A DNA stretch of 64,000 bases from Qipengyuania pacifica (lineage in GTDB: Bacteria > Pseudomonadota > Alphaproteobacteria > Sphingomonadales > Sphingomonadaceae): contig NZ_JAHWXO010000004.1 of assembly GCF_019857205.1 (NCBI RefSeq), positions 62,001 through 126,000 of the forward strand. The letters are read 5' to 3'. Below, piece by piece: positions 18,464 through 28,479 of the stretch. The translations under genes and the position numbers were made by a program. The notes beneath the pieces are model-generated. The model did not search any database. It saw only the letters and a program-made list of their open reading frames with translations, and had not been told where the DNA came from. How positions within the stretch are numbered: position 1 is the stretch's first letter; every line of letters starts with the position of its first letter.

Positions 18464-19678
18464 ATGACAGACAAGCGAGACCTGCTGATCCTGGGCGGCG
18501 GCCTGGTGGGCATGACACTGGCGATGGCCGCTGCGAAAAAAGGGCTGTCCAGCCATCTTGTCGATCGGGCCGATCCGGCGAGCCTGACCGCAGAAGGTTT
18601 CGACGGTCGCGCATCCGCGATTTCCACCGCCAGCTGGCGTCTTTTTCGTCATCTCGGGCTTCACGAAGTCCTTGAGCCGCATGGGTGCGACATCGCAGCC
18701 ATCGCCGTCCTGGACCAGATGAAATCCGGTCGGCTGGACTTCAGGCCTGAACCGCACGAGGGCACGCTGGGCCGGATGTTCGCCAACCGCCAGCTGCGCC
18801 TTGCCCTGCACGAAGCGGCAGCGAAAGAACCATTGATCGAATGGCATGCTCCGGTTGAAATCGTCTCACGCGAGCGGGGCAAGTTCGGCGTATCGACCAC
18901 CCTTGGTAATGGCCGCGTACTCGAAGCAGCCTTGATGGTTGGTGCCGAAGGCCGGGGATCGCCCAGCCGTGATGAGGCAGGGTTCAAGATGGCGAGCTGG
19001 GACTACAGCCACCGCGCCATGATTGCCGGCCTGGACCACAGCAAGCCTCATGAAAACGTGGCATGGGAGATATTCTACCCTGATGGTCCGTTCGCTCTGC
19101 TGCCTATGCTCGATGGACCGGACGGCCAGCATCGCAGTGCACTGGTGTGGACGGTCGACGAGAAGGATGCGGCGGGTGTATTGAAACTGTCCGATCGCGC
19201 CTTCCTGGCCGAAGTCCACAAACGCATGGGCGACCTGCTCGGCGAACTGACGCTTAACAGCGGACGGTCGTCCTATCCACTCAGCTTCCAGCATACAGCG
19301 AAGATCGTAGAGCATCGCCTTGCGCTGATTGGCGACAGCGCGCATGGTATGCACCCGATTGCGGGTCAGGGCCTCAATCTGGGCCTCCGGGACGTCGGAG
19401 CGCTGGTGGAAGTGCTCGACGAGGCGATCCGGCTCGGTCTCGATCTTGGGGATGCACAGGTGCTCAAGAAATATGAAGAATGGCGGGCGCTGGATGCCTT
19501 GATGGTCATGGGCGCGACCGACAGCCTGACACGGATTTTCGGTGTACCCGGCAAATCGGCAAGCGCCATACGCCGTCTGGGCATGGCAGGAATTCAGCGT
19601 TCGGGCTGGCTCAAGCGCTTCTTCATGGACGAAGCCCGCGGTATTTCGGGAAAGCTTCCCGAACTGCTCAAAGCCTAG
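18464..19678 (+). CDS. UbiH/UbiF/COQ6-type FAD monooxygenase
   Basis: A 404-residue flavin monooxygenase of the ubiquinone-biosynthesis hydroxylase family. The Rossmann motif LLILGGGLVGMTLAMAAAKK is at residues 7-26; the second FAD motif LIGDSAHGMHPIAGQGLNLG near 285-305 is characteristic of UbiH/COQ6. The likely role is a ring hydroxylation in ubiquinone synthesis; which position cannot be told from sequence. Its TAG stop shares bases with the stop of the convergent mitofilin-like gene (CTAG at 19675-19678). Confidence 0.9.
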   Translation: MTDKRDLLILGGGLVGMTLAMAAAKKGLSSHLVDRADPASLTAEGFDGRASAISTASWRLFRHLGLHEVLEPHGCDIAAIAVLDQMKSGRLDFRPEPHEGTLGRMFANRQLRLALHEAAAKEPLIEWHAPVEIVSRERGKFGVSTTLGNGRVLEAALMVGAEGRGSPSRDEAGFKMASWDYSHRAMIAGLDHSKPHENVAWEIFYPDGPFALLPMLDGPDGQHRSALVWTVDEKDAAGVLKLSDRAFLAEVHKRMGDLLGELTLNSGRSSYPLSFQHTAKIVEHRLALIGDSAHGMHPIAGQGLNLGLRDVGALVEVLDEAIRLGLDLGDAQVLKKYEEWRALDALMVMGATDSLTRIFGVPGKSASAIRRLGMAGIQRSGWLKRFFMDEARGISGKLPELLKA

Positions 19679-20562
19679 CTTTCGTCAGCGGGGCTCGGCT
19701 GTTCGATCCTGTTCCCCGCCCCGTCGCGTAGCCGGCGAGGTTCTAGCACCGCAGCGGTTTCGATAAGATCGAGCGCACGCTGCACAGCGGCATAGCGCTC
19801 CGCATCGCGGATCCAACCTTCCGCGCTGCTGGCGCCGGGCAGATTGCGAACCTCGGCAATAGCGGAATCCGTCCGCCCGCTTTCGAGAAACAAACGCGCC
19901 CGATCAAGCCGACGTTGCGGTTGCGGAGACGGCGCGCTTTCCCGGCGCACAACGAATAGCTGCGAGAGTTCCTCGCTCAGACGCGCAAAGCCGAACTGAC
20001 CGTTGGTTTCGGAAAGCCGCGGCGAAAGTCCTTCAAGCCGCGCGATCAGCTGGTCCAGCGTGATCGGATTGCGGCTGGTGCGGATGATCGTGTCTACCGC
20101 ATTGGGCATCGCATCGCCAAAGCGCAATCTCAACTGGTCGGAGAGGTAACCGAGCTCCGCCCCTTTTTCGAGAGCGCGGCGCGTGGCGAAGGCGATCAGC
20201 AATCCTTCAGCGCGGGCCGTGTTGCCGGCCGCGGCCTGAGCCTGCAGGTCCAGCCGCGCGAGCCGCTGCTCCGCTGCAGCCAGCCGGCTGTCGATACCGC
20301 CCTGCTGTTCGGCAACACGCTGTACCGCCTCCCGCGCCGCCTGGCTTGCCGTCGCCTTGGGGGTCGGTACGGGAGACGAAGCCGGACTGGACAGCGTTTG
20401 CGGCTTGGATGGCGCGTTACCGGTTGCGGCGGGTGTGCGGTCCGTCATGGAGTAGACGGCATAACCTGCCACGGCCCCGCCAAGCAGGAAACTTGCAAGC
20501 ACGGCCACAAGCACGGGCTTCGCCGAAGGCCCCTTGCGCCGGGTACTGGTGTAATCGTTCAT
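19675..20562 (-). CDS. Mitofilin/HemX-like membrane protein downstream of hemD
   Basis: A 295-residue protein with a short basic cytoplasmic tail, one membrane segment (about residues 15-35, PVLVAVLASFLLGGAVAGYA), a Pro/Ser/Ala linker and a helical periplasmic domain rich in Ala, Arg and Glu. This layout and the place after hemC-hemD match the mitofilin-like (COG4223) proteins of alphaproteobacteria and the HemX slot of enterobacteria. A role in envelope or heme-pathway organisation is inference. I chose the ATG at 20562 (MNDYTSTRRKG) because the frame upstream overlaps hemD coding DNA; the gap to hemD is 52 bp. Confidence 0.75.
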   Translation of the reverse strand: MNDYTSTRRKGPSAKPVLVAVLASFLLGGAVAGYAVYSMTDRTPAATGNAPSKPQTLSSPASSPVPTPKATASQAAREAVQRVAEQQGGIDSRLAAAEQRLARLDLQAQAAAGNTARAEGLLIAFATRRALEKGAELGYLSDQLRLRFGDAMPNAVDTIIRTSRNPITLDQLIARLEGLSPRLSETNGQFGFARLSEELSQLFVVRRESAPSPQPQRRLDRARLFLESGRTDSAIAEVRNLPGASSAEGWIRDAERYAAVQRALDLIETAAVLEPRRLRDGAGNRIEQPSPADES

Positions 20563-20614
20563 GTGCTTCCGTTCTGCGACCCACTCGTCCCGCTGACGCG
20601 GACCCTCCAGCCCA

Positions 20615-21301
20615 TTACTCGTCGGTCTGGCACAAAGCTCGCGCCAAGGCCAGTAGCTCGCTGTCCCCGGGGGCGTCTGCAATTTCGACGGATCGCCAAC
20701 CCTCGCCAGCCATTTCCGCGACACGGGGCCCGATCACTGCCAGATCGACCTGTGATCGGTCCATGTCATGGCGGTCGAATTCAACCTGCAGTCGCTCGGC
20801 CGCGGCGCCGGAATGCAGCGCAACAACGCCGCCCGTGCGCAGCCGCGCGATGTCGTCGTCCGTCATGCTCTGCGGGACAGCTCGATAGACGATCTTCGTC
20901 TCTATCCTGATCTTTTCCGGCAGGCGCAAGGTTACGCGGTCCTCGCCCGCAAGCCGCAGCAGATGGAGTTCACGGCCATCCAGTTCGTCCAGCAGGGATT
21001 GCAATCCGCCCCGCCCTGTCCGGCCGATCAGAAAACCCGCACTTCGCGCAGCGTCGGCGGTTGCATCGCCCACTGCGTGGACCGGCAATTTGGTCAGCCG
21101 GTCGATCTGCTTTCCGCCGTGACGGAACACATTGGCACTGCCAACCAGCAGGCCGTCGAACTGTTCGGGATCCGACACTTCCCAATCAACGGGTTCGACC
21201 GTGAACAAGGGCGCTCCCGATACATCAAGGCCCATGTCCAGCGCCGTTTTCGAACTGACCGACCAGCCTGGCTCCGGCCGAAAGAGGAACAATGTCTTCA
21301 T
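20615..21301 (-). CDS. hemD: Uroporphyrinogen-III synthase
   Basis: A 228-residue HemD, which closes hydroxymethylbilane to uroporphyrinogen III. The family is poorly conserved, but VGSANVFRHGG, HAVGDATADAARSAGF and VVALHSGAAAERL fit its substrate-cleft loops. The start at 21301 overlaps the hemC stop as ATGA, confirming both the start and coupling with hemC. The product feeds heme and, through CobA elsewhere in this window, siroheme. Confidence 0.88.
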   Translation of the reverse strand: MKTLFLFRPEPGWSVSSKTALDMGLDVSGAPLFTVEPVDWEVSDPEQFDGLLVGSANVFRHGGKQIDRLTKLPVHAVGDATADAARSAGFLIGRTGRGGLQSLLDELDGRELHLLRLAGEDRVTLRLPEKIRIETKIVYRAVPQSMTDDDIARLRTGGVVALHSGAAAERLQVEFDRHDMDRSQVDLAVIGPRVAEMAGEGWRSVEIADAPGDSELLALARALCQTDE

Positions 21302-22227
21302 GTCGCTTCCCCGAAATGTTCGGCAACTTCGGGCGGCGCATTGTTCAGCAAAGTCCGCGCAAGTTCGAGCGGGGCCTGACCGTCGCCCACCTCGAATTCG
21401 GCGGCATCGGCAATACGCACAGTGCCATCGGGACTGAAGATTGCCGCTTTCAGTTCGATCCGCCCCGCAGATATCCGCGACAGCGCCGCGATCGGACTGC
21501 TGCACGATCCCCCAAGCCCCTCGAGCAGGCGGCGTTCCGCAGCGATTTCCGCATGACTTTCCGCGTGATCGATACCAGCCAGCAATTCGCCCATTCGCGC
21601 ATCGCCACGCCGGCATTCGATCCCGATCGCGGCCTGCGCCGGAGCAGGCAACCAGACCTGTGGGTCTAACCGCACGCCGACATCGTCTTCTCCGAGACGA
21701 TCGAGACCGGCCGCTGCCAGAAATGTTGCGTCAGCCTCCCCCGCTTTCAATTTCGCCATACGCGTGGCCACATTTCCGCGAATGCCGACGACAGTCACAT
21801 CCGGGCGCATATGCAACAGCTGTGCCGCGCGGCGTGGCGCACTGGTACCGACCCGTGCGCCTGCCGGAATTTCGGCTATCGAGGCAGCCCCCAGCAATCG
21901 GTCCGCTTTGTCCGCCCGAGGCAGGATCGCTGCGATAGCGATGACGTCGGGTCGAATAGTTTCGACATCTTTCATCGAATGGACCGCGGCATCGATACGC
22001 TCTTCCACCAGCCATTGATCGAGTTCGCGGGTCCAGAGCGCCTTGCCACCGATGTCGGCCAGAGGACGATCCTGCACCTTGTCGCCGCTCGCCACGACGG
22101 GGACGAGTTCGACTGCCGATTCGTCCCAGCCGTGAGCTGCGCACAGCCTTGCACGCGCCTCGTGCGCCTGCGCCATGGCAAGCGGTGAGCGGCGGGTTCC
22201 AAGTCGGAGAATAGGTTGGACTGGCAT
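21298..22227 (-). CDS. hemC: Porphobilinogen deaminase (hydroxymethylbilane synthase)
   Basis: A 309-residue HemC, which joins four porphobilinogen units. Recognisable are LRLGTRRSPLAMAQAHE near the start, HSMKDVET, GTSAPRRAAQLL, and the dipyrromethane-cofactor loop LEGLGGSCSSPIAALS, whose Cys carries the cofactor. The standard pathway enzyme length is matched. The start is 45 bp from the divergent tsaD, and the stop overlaps hemD by 4 bp. Confidence 0.95.
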   Translation of the reverse strand: MPVQPILRLGTRRSPLAMAQAHEARARLCAAHGWDESAVELVPVVASGDKVQDRPLADIGGKALWTRELDQWLVEERIDAAVHSMKDVETIRPDVIAIAAILPRADKADRLLGAASIAEIPAGARVGTSAPRRAAQLLHMRPDVTVVGIRGNVATRMAKLKAGEADATFLAAAGLDRLGEDDVGVRLDPQVWLPAPAQAAIGIECRRGDARMGELLAGIDHAESHAEIAAERRLLEGLGGSCSSPIAALSRISAGRIELKAAIFSPDGTVRIADAAEFEVGDGQAPLELARTLLNNAPPEVAEHFGEAT

Positions 22228-22272
22228 AGGGTCCGCTTGCCCTAGCGAGCCATGCCGCTAAGGGAAAGCGGG

Positions 22273-23301
22273 ATGGCACTGGTTCTCGGCATAGAAAGTT
22301 CGTGCGACGAAACCGCAGTCGCACTCGTCGACAGCGATCGTTGCATCGTGGCGCAGCGCATCGCATCGCAGGATGCGGAACACGCGCCGTTCGGCGGCGT
22401 CGTGCCGGAAATTGCCGCGCGCGCCCATGCCGAACGGCTTGCTCCGATGATCGACGGCGTACTCACCGATGCCAATATTGCGCTGACGGATTGCGATGCG
22501 ATTGCCGCCACCGCCGGGCCGGGCCTCATCGGGGGGGTCATGGTTGGCCTGGTCAGCGCGAAGGCACTGGCAATGGCCACCGACATTCCCCTCATCGCGG
22601 TGAACCACCTGGAAGGCCATGCTTTGAGTCCCCGCCTTGCCGACGAAAGCATCGACTTTCCTTATGCCCTGCTTCTCGTATCCGGCGGCCACTGCCAGAT
22701 CCTCAGGGTTGAAGGCGTGGGCCAATATCGCCGGCTGGCCACGACCATCGATGACGCGCTGGGCGAGGCTTTCGACAAGACGGCAAAAATCCTGAAGCTG
22801 GGATTTCCCGGCGGTCCGGCGGTCGAGCGCAAGGCGATGGAGGGTAATCCCCGCGCCGTTCCGCTCCCCCGTCCGATGGTCGGCAGCGGCGAACCGCACT
22901 TTTCCTTTGCCGGGTTGAAGAGCGCGGTCCTGCGCGCGCACGAAAGTGGCCGGTACGAAGTGGCCGACATAGCAGCCAGCTTCCAGCAGGCTGCCGTGGA
23001 CTGTGTAACCGATCGGTTGCGTATCGCGCTTCGATCCATGACTAGCGTGGATACGCTCGTTGTAGCAGGGGGCGTCGCCGCGAACGCCACCGTTAGGGGC
23101 GCATTGGAAAAGCTGGCAGCCGATCACGGCATGCGCTTCGCGGCCCCGCCGCCAGCACTATGTACCGATAACGCAGCAATGATCGCGTGGGCAGGGATCG
23201 AACGCCTCGGACAGTCGGACCCCCTTGATATTTCCGCCCGTCCCCGCTGGCCGCTCGATCCTGAAGCAGAGCCGGTACGCGGCGCAGGAGTAAAGGCATG
23301 A
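22273..23301 (+). CDS. tsaD: tRNA t6A modification protein TsaD
   Basis: TsaD (Gcp/Kae1), the threonylcarbamoyl transferase subunit for t6A37 in tRNAs reading ANN codons, 342 residues. Metal-binding histidines are in [10 protein letters not shown]; the ASKHA-fold motifs [16 protein letters not shown] and [14 protein letters not shown] are clear. I chose ATG 22273 over the in-frame ATG at 22252 because AAGGGAA lies 7 nt upstream of it and the family starts at this point. The stop overlaps gpsA as ATGA. Confidence 0.95.
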   Translation: MALVLGIESSCDETAVALVDSDRCIVAQRIASQDAEHAPFGGVVPEIAARAHAERLAPMIDGVLTDANIALTDCDAIAATAGPGLIGGVMVGLVSAKALAMATDIPLIAVNHLEGHALSPRLADESIDFPYALLLVSGGHCQILRVEGVGQYRRLATTIDDALGEAFDKTAKILKLGFPGGPAVERKAMEGNPRAVPLPRPMVGSGEPHFSFAGLKSAVLRAHESGRYEVADIAASFQQAAVDCVTDRLRIALRSMTSVDTLVVAGGVAANATVRGALEKLAADHGMRFAAPPPALCTDNAAMIAWAGIERLGQSDPLDISARPRWPLDPEAEPVRGAGVKA

Positions 23302-24305
23302 GTGGCGGGCATCACGGTCGCGTCGGCGTTCTCGGAGCGGGCGCTTGGGGCACGGCACTTGCCCAAATGCTGGCGAGCGATGGACGGGAGGTGCTCATTT
23401 GGGCGCGCGAGCGAGAACTCGTCGACGAAATCAATTCGGCGCGCTCGAATTCGATTTATCTGCCGACTGCCACCTTGGCAGATACTATCCACGCAACCGG
23501 CGATCTGGTCGATATGGCCAAACTCGATGCTCTGCTTGTGGTGACGCCGGCCCAGCATATGGGCAGTGTGCTCGCTGCCATGCCTGCTCACCCGCATGAT
23601 CTCGTACTGTGTTCGAAAGGCATCGAAGCCGGCAGCGGGCGACTCATGAACCATGTCGCAAAGGATGTTGCCAAGGGCAGCGCCATCGCGGTCCTTTCCG
23701 GACCGACCTTCGCACATGAGGTCGCAGCGGGACTGCCGACGGCGGTAACCCTCGCCTGTGACGGCGGAGAGAAACAGTGGGACCGTATTTCTGCGATGAT
23801 CGCACGGCCAACTTTCCGACCTTATTACTCCGATGACATTATCGGTGCGGAAATTGGCGGTTCTGTAAAGAATGTTCTCGCCATCGCCTGCGGCGTAGTC
23901 GACGGACTCGGTCTTGGCCAGAATGCACGCGCAGCCCTCATTGCTCGGGGCTATGCCGAAATGCTCCGTTTTGGCGAAGCACTCGGCGCTCGGGCCGAGA
24001 CCTTGGCGGGATTGTGCGGTTTGGGCGATCTCGTATTGACCTGCTCATCCACTTCCAGTCGCAACTTCTCGCTCGGCAAGGCGCTGGGGGAAGGTAAGAT
24101 CGCCGATACTCTAATGGCGGATCGCCGCACCGTTGCAGAAGGTGCCCATACCGCACCCGTGCTCGTCGAACTTGCCGAGCAGCGGGGCGTTGCGATGCCC
24201 ATTGTCGAAGCGGTGCACAATTTGCTCACGGGCGGGGCACCGCGCGAAGTAGTTTCCGATCTCTTGTCCCGGCCACTACGGGCAGAACAGGGACCTGCCG
24301 GGTGA
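23298..24305 (+). CDS. gpsA: Glycerol-3-phosphate dehydrogenase [NAD(P)+]
   Basis: GpsA, 335 residues, makes sn-glycerol 3-phosphate from dihydroxyacetone phosphate for phospholipids. The nucleotide site is [17 protein letters not shown] (about residues 9-25); further marks are [20 protein letters not shown], the catalytic Lys region [14 protein letters not shown] and GLGDLVLTC. It is coupled by overlap to tsaD upstream and to the flippase gene downstream (GTGA). Confidence 0.95.
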   Translation: MSGGHHGRVGVLGAGAWGTALAQMLASDGREVLIWARERELVDEINSARSNSIYLPTATLADTIHATGDLVDMAKLDALLVVTPAQHMGSVLAAMPAHPHDLVLCSKGIEAGSGRLMNHVAKDVAKGSAIAVLSGPTFAHEVAAGLPTAVTLACDGGEKQWDRISAMIARPTFRPYYSDDIIGAEIGGSVKNVLAIACGVVDGLGLGQNARAALIARGYAEMLRFGEALGARAETLAGLCGLGDLVLTCSSTSSRNFSLGKALGEGKIADTLMADRRTVAEGAHTAPVLVELAEQRGVAMPIVEAVHNLLTGGAPREVVSDLLSRPLRAEQGPAG

Positions 24306-25804
24306 CAGCGGAAAAACCGGACGAAGACCTCTCCGCCTTGGCAAAAGGTGGGCGGCAGAATTTCTTCGGCTTCATTTTGCGCCTCGTGGCGCGTCTGCCG
24401 TTCCTGTTCATCGCGGGACGCCTCTACGGCCCGGACGCCCTGGGTCGCTTCGCGTCGGCGCTGGTCGTGGTCGAACTGGTCGCGTTGATCTGTGCGATGG
24501 GCGAAAAGCGGGGCCTTGCGCAGCGTCTTTCCGATGGCGAGGGAGTGCATCCGGCGAACCTCGTTTACGATGGGATGCTGCTCGCAGTCCTATTTGCGTC
24601 GCTGGCTGCCGTATTCTTCTGGTTCGTCCCTGCTCCCCTATTTCCCAGTGGGGAATATACCGAACTCGATCGGTTCATCGTCCTTGCGATCCCCGGCTAC
24701 GCGTTGACGGAAATCGTCCTGGCAGCGCAGGCGTACAAGTACGATATTGCTACCACAGTTCGCGCACGCGCCGTGGTCGAACCCTGGACCATCTCGATCA
24801 TGGCAGGGGCGTTCTATTTTGTGCCGTCGATGAGCGAATCCGGACTTTCGATGGCATATCTGGCTTCGATCTACGCGGGCTTGGCTACCGGGCTCTGGTC
24901 TTTCTTTCGCAGCTATGGTCCCCCGAAAGAATGGCGCCCCCACCCCACTTATATGAGCAAGATGACCGCGCGGGCTCTGCCACTGGCAACTGCCGATGCG
25001 ATTGAATGGGGCACTCGGCGTGTCGACATCTTTATCCTTGGCCTCTTCGCGGCTCCTGCCGCAGTGGGCGTTTATTATATTGCACAGCAGGTCGCCAGCC
25101 TTCCGCAAAAGCTCAAGACCAGTTTCGAACCGATCCTCGGCCCCGTCATTACCAAGAACCTGAAGACCAAGAACTACAAAGCCATCGCAAGCCAGATCTG
25201 CCAGGTCGGTTTTTGGATCGTGGCGATGCAGGCAGGTATCGCGCTCGCACTGGGTGTCCCGGGTGAAGCGGTGATGGGGTTGGTCGGGCCGGAATTCGTC
25301 GGCGGGACGGGCGCCCTCGCATTCCTGCTCGCGGCAGAAGTCGTCGCTGCTACCGCTGTCGTTTCGGAAGCGGTACTGGTTTATGTCGCCCGAGTGCGCA
25401 ATTTGTGGATCTCGATCGCCACTATTGCATTGCAGGCCATACTGACGGTCGTGCTAATCGAGGCCATGGTTGCTGGCGGCTACGGCGAACCTTTCAAGGC
25501 AGCTGCTGCGGCAATTGCGCTCATGCTGGCTCTAGGCACCGCCAGCCTGGTCAAGGCCATGCTGCTGTCGAAAATTCTCGGCCAGCGGATCAACACCTTC
25601 CGCTGGCCGCTGGTATGGGCAGCAGCCCCCGCCGTCCTTGTTGGTTGGCTCGCCACGCGATTGCCCGAATGGGCCGAACTGATCATCGGCATCCCTGCAA
25701 TCCTCGGCGTTTACGGTTTTATTATCTGGCGACGTGGCTTCGGGCCGGAAGATCGTGTCCTGTTCAAGCGAAATCTGGATAAGGAAGAAGCGGCTGCGGA
25801 TTGA
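24302..25804 (+). CDS. Polysaccharide/lipid-linked oligosaccharide flippase (Wzx-like)
   Basis: A 500-residue membrane protein of the MVF/MATE-related polysaccharide exporter type with about 12-14 helices and short loops. It starts with GTG overlapping the gpsA stop. No glycosyltransferases are adjacent, so the cargo is unknown; export of a lipid-linked saccharide or O-antigen unit is the usual role of the family. The C-terminus ends in a charged tail. Confidence 0.78.
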   Translation: MTAEKPDEDLSALAKGGRQNFFGFILRLVARLPFLFIAGRLYGPDALGRFASALVVVELVALICAMGEKRGLAQRLSDGEGVHPANLVYDGMLLAVLFASLAAVFFWFVPAPLFPSGEYTELDRFIVLAIPGYALTEIVLAAQAYKYDIATTVRARAVVEPWTISIMAGAFYFVPSMSESGLSMAYLASIYAGLATGLWSFFRSYGPPKEWRPHPTYMSKMTARALPLATADAIEWGTRRVDIFILGLFAAPAAVGVYYIAQQVASLPQKLKTSFEPILGPVITKNLKTKNYKAIASQICQVGFWIVAMQAGIALALGVPGEAVMGLVGPEFVGGTGALAFLLAAEVVAATAVVSEAVLVYVARVRNLWISIATIALQAILTVVLIEAMVAGGYGEPFKAAAAAIALMLALGTASLVKAMLLSKILGQRINTFRWPLVWAAAPAVLVGWLATRLPEWAELIIGIPAILGVYGFIIWRRGFGPEDRVLFKRNLDKEEAAAD

Positions 25805-25897
25805 CGGCTTTCGTCGCTGACAGGAAACGTTCAGTCCGCATTAACCCCTCGATGATGTAACTCTGTATCAAGCCAACTGTCTTGGGGAGGACATCAT

Positions 25898-27586
25898 ATG
25901 CGTTTCGCCAATCTTGCCGCCGCTTGCGCTGCTGCCGCACTCATCGCGGGTTGTGCGTCAAAGCAAGGTGGCGAACAAATCGTCACAACCGGCGCCCGTA
26001 CCGCTGCTACGGATGGCAAACTTCCTCCGCCGCCACCCCCGCCTCCGCCACCTCCGCCATCGCTGATGGCGCCGCAGGCTATGATAGTTTCCGGCTCTCG
26101 AATGGCGCAAGAAACGGCTCCGGATACGACTGAAACATCCATTGCAGACGCTAACTACCGCTATTTTCCGCCGGTATTCGTTCCGACGCCCCCCAGCCGG
26201 GACAAGTATGACGGTGAAGAGGTGTCATCGGTCAAGGTTGTAGCCAACCAGCCCGTATCCACCTTCTCGGTCGATGTGGATACTGGCGCCTACACCAATG
26301 CGCGTCGCTTTATCTCGGAAGGTAGTTTGCCGCCCAAAGGCGCGGTTCGGACCGAGGAATTCATCAACTACTTCCGCTATGATTATGAACGCCCGGACAG
26401 CATCGCGCAGCCCTTTACCGTCAATACCGATGTCGCTGTAACACCTTGGAACAGCAGTTCGCGCCTCTTGCGGATCGGGCTGGCTGGCTACGAGATGCCG
26501 GAACAGGAACGACCGGCCGCAAACCTCGTCTTCCTGCTGGATGTATCCGGGTCCATGTCCAGCCGCGACAAGCTGCCGCTGGTCAAGACCGCCATGCGTC
26601 AGCTTGCCGGCATGCTGAGCGACAAGGACCGCGTCTCGATCGTCGTCTATGCAGGGGCCGCCGGTCTCGTTCTCGAACCCACGAATGACGAACGCAAGAT
26701 CAAGGACGCGCTCAACCAGCTGGAAGCAGGCGGATCGACGGCCGGCGGAGCGGGCATCGAACTTGCCTATCGCGTGGCCGAAGCGAACCGGATCGACGGC
26801 GGCGTCAACCGCGTAATCCTGGCGACTGATGGTGATTTCAATGTCGGCACTTCGGACAGGGAATCTCTGATCGAACTGATCGAGAAAAAACGCGAAACCG
26901 GCGTCACACTATCTGTACTCGGCTTCGGCCGCGGCAATCTGAACGATGCGATGATGGAACAGGTCGCCAATAACGGCAATGGCAACTACTCGTATATCGA
27001 CAGCGCGTTGGAAGCCCGCAAGGTCTTGGGCGATGAAATGGGCGCCACGCTCGTTACCATCGCCAAGGACGTGAAGATCCAGGTCGAATTCAATCCGGCA
27101 GTGGTCAGCCAGTACCGCCTGATCGGTTACGAAAACCGCATCCTGCGCGAAGAGGATTTCGACAACGATGCGATCGATGCGGGCGACATCGGCGCCGGCC
27201 ATCAGGTCACCGCGATTTACGAGGTGGTTCCGGTTGGCGGCAAGGGTTGGATCCCGGCGCGTCGATACGAAGACCAGCCAGCTGCAAAGGCCAGCCAACT
27301 CGCCGCCGAAGCGGCCTTCATCAAGTTGCGGTACAAACAGCCCGACGGCGACACGTCCACGCTAATCACCAGCACGCTGCCCAGCTCATCTTTACAGACT
27401 ACTCGCGCGCCAAGTGGTGATTTCGCATTTGCCGCTGCCGTAGCGGCATTCGGTCAGAAGCTGCGCGGCGATCCCATGTTGTCCGATTTTTCTTATCCGC
27501 AAATCGCCGCGCTTGCTGGTGAACAGACCGATTTCTGGCGGCAGGAGTTTGTTCAGTTGGTAAGGACGGCTGACGGGCTGGAATAG
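25898..27586 (+). CDS. Von Willebrand factor type A domain lipoprotein (YfbK-like)
   Basis: A 562-residue lipoprotein (lipobox IAGC, Cys19) with a run of 12 prolines near residues 48-59 that probably spans part of the envelope. A von Willebrand-associated N-terminal domain (VSTFSVDVDTGAYTNARRFI) comes before the VWA domain with the MIDAS motif VFLLDVSGSMSSRD and ILATDGDFNVG, and a C-terminal DUF3520-like region ends the protein. GGGAGG precedes the ATG. The family is thought to mediate protein contacts in the periplasm; no partner is known. An OmpA-type gene follows 21 bp downstream. Confidence 0.88.
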   Translation: MRFANLAAACAAAALIAGCASKQGGEQIVTTGARTAATDGKLPPPPPPPPPPPPSLMAPQAMIVSGSRMAQETAPDTTETSIADANYRYFPPVFVPTPPSRDKYDGEEVSSVKVVANQPVSTFSVDVDTGAYTNARRFISEGSLPPKGAVRTEEFINYFRYDYERPDSIAQPFTVNTDVAVTPWNSSSRLLRIGLAGYEMPEQERPAANLVFLLDVSGSMSSRDKLPLVKTAMRQLAGMLSDKDRVSIVVYAGAAGLVLEPTNDERKIKDALNQLEAGGSTAGGAGIELAYRVAEANRIDGGVNRVILATDGDFNVGTSDRESLIELIEKKRETGVTLSVLGFGRGNLNDAMMEQVANNGNGNYSYIDSALEARKVLGDEMGATLVTIAKDVKIQVEFNPAVVSQYRLIGYENRILREEDFDNDAIDAGDIGAGHQVTAIYEVVPVGGKGWIPARRYEDQPAAKASQLAAEAAFIKLRYKQPDGDTSTLITSTLPSSSLQTTRAPSGDFAFAAAVAAFGQKLRGDPMLSDFSYPQIAALAGEQTDFWRQEFVQLVRTADGLE

Positions 27587-27607
27587 CGTCCTTGGCAGGA
27601 AGGGCGG

Positions 27608-28369
27608 ATGATGGCTAAGAGCCATGCCATGCCGATCCGCCCATCCCTCGTCATCCTTGCCGGAGCCGTATTGACCGGCGCCAGCGCCTATCTGCTGGCC
27701 GAACCTATGGCACCCGGCTTCATCGAAGGTCTGGAAACAAAATCGGCGGCCGCTATCGAACAGGCAGGTGGCGGGAAGGTAACTGCGCGCTTTGCGACGG
27801 AAAGCGGTCTTCCCACGCGCCATCCCATCCTGTCTGGGGGCGAAACGCTCAACGATTCCACGCGCGCCGATGTCGCACAGGCCGTATACGCCGTGCCCGG
27901 CGTTGGCGGCGTCAGATGGAGCGATGGTTCCAGCAGGGCGGAAAGCCGCGAACAAGTCTATCAACCGCTGCACTGCCAGGAAGACGTCGAAGGGTTGCTG
28001 CGCAGCAGATCAATACGGTTCGAAGAAGCCAGCACCGCGCTTCTGCCTGCCAGTCAGGTCCTGATTGACGAGGTGGCCGAAGCGCTGCGACCATGTCTCG
28101 GCTCGCTCATCGCCGTGACCGGGCACACTGACAAGCAAGGAAGCGATGAGGTCAATCTGGCACTCAGCGTGGAACGGGCCGAGGTCGTTCGCGAAGCACT
28201 GGTTCGCCGCGGTATCCCCCGCGATGGCTTGCGGGCAACCGGAGTGGGTTCGCGCCAGCCCGTCGAAGGGCTGACGCCCAGCGACCCAGCCAATCGCCGC
28301 ATCGAATTCTCCGTTATTCGCACAGAACCCGTCCGCCCCACCCCGGTCGACACTCCGGGAGCACGCTGA
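27608..28369 (+). CDS. OmpA-family envelope protein
   Basis: A 253-residue protein with an N-terminal membrane anchor (about residues 10-30), a BON-like middle (VAQAVYAVPGVGGVRW) and a C-terminal OmpA peptidoglycan-binding domain with VTGHTDKQGSDEVNLALSVERAEVVREAL and NRRIEFSVI. It probably ties a membrane complex to the cell wall. A strong ribosome site AGGAAGGG precedes the ATG. The order VWA lipoprotein, OmpA protein, tiny membrane protein, helix-hairpin-helix membrane protein suggests one envelope-linked operon. Confidence 0.86.
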   Translation: MMAKSHAMPIRPSLVILAGAVLTGASAYLLAEPMAPGFIEGLETKSAAAIEQAGGGKVTARFATESGLPTRHPILSGGETLNDSTRADVAQAVYAVPGVGGVRWSDGSSRAESREQVYQPLHCQEDVEGLLRSRSIRFEEASTALLPASQVLIDEVAEALRPCLGSLIAVTGHTDKQGSDEVNLALSVERAEVVREALVRRGIPRDGLRATGVGSRQPVEGLTPSDPANRRIEFSVIRTEPVRPTPVDTPGAR

Positions 28370-28370
28370 C

Positions 28371-28475
28371 ATGCCACTGTGGTTCGAACTCGCTGCCCTG
28401 ATGATCGCCGCCTACGGTGCCGGGATCGGCATCGGTTGGGTCATCTGGGGCAATCACGACCAAGACGAGGAATAG
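28371..28475 (+). CDS. 34-residue single-pass membrane microprotein
   Basis: ATG 28371 to TAG 28475 encodes MPLWFELAALMIAAYGAGIG and then IGWVIWGNHDQDEE. It is one hydrophobic helix with small-residue packing (AYGAGIGIG) and an acidic tail. It begins one base after the stop of the OmpA gene and ends 4 bp before the next start, so it occupies the gap exactly and is very likely translated by coupling. No family name is known to me. Confidence 0.7.
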   Translation: MPLWFELAALMIAAYGAGIGIGWVIWGNHDQDEE

Positions 28476-28479
28476 ATCG

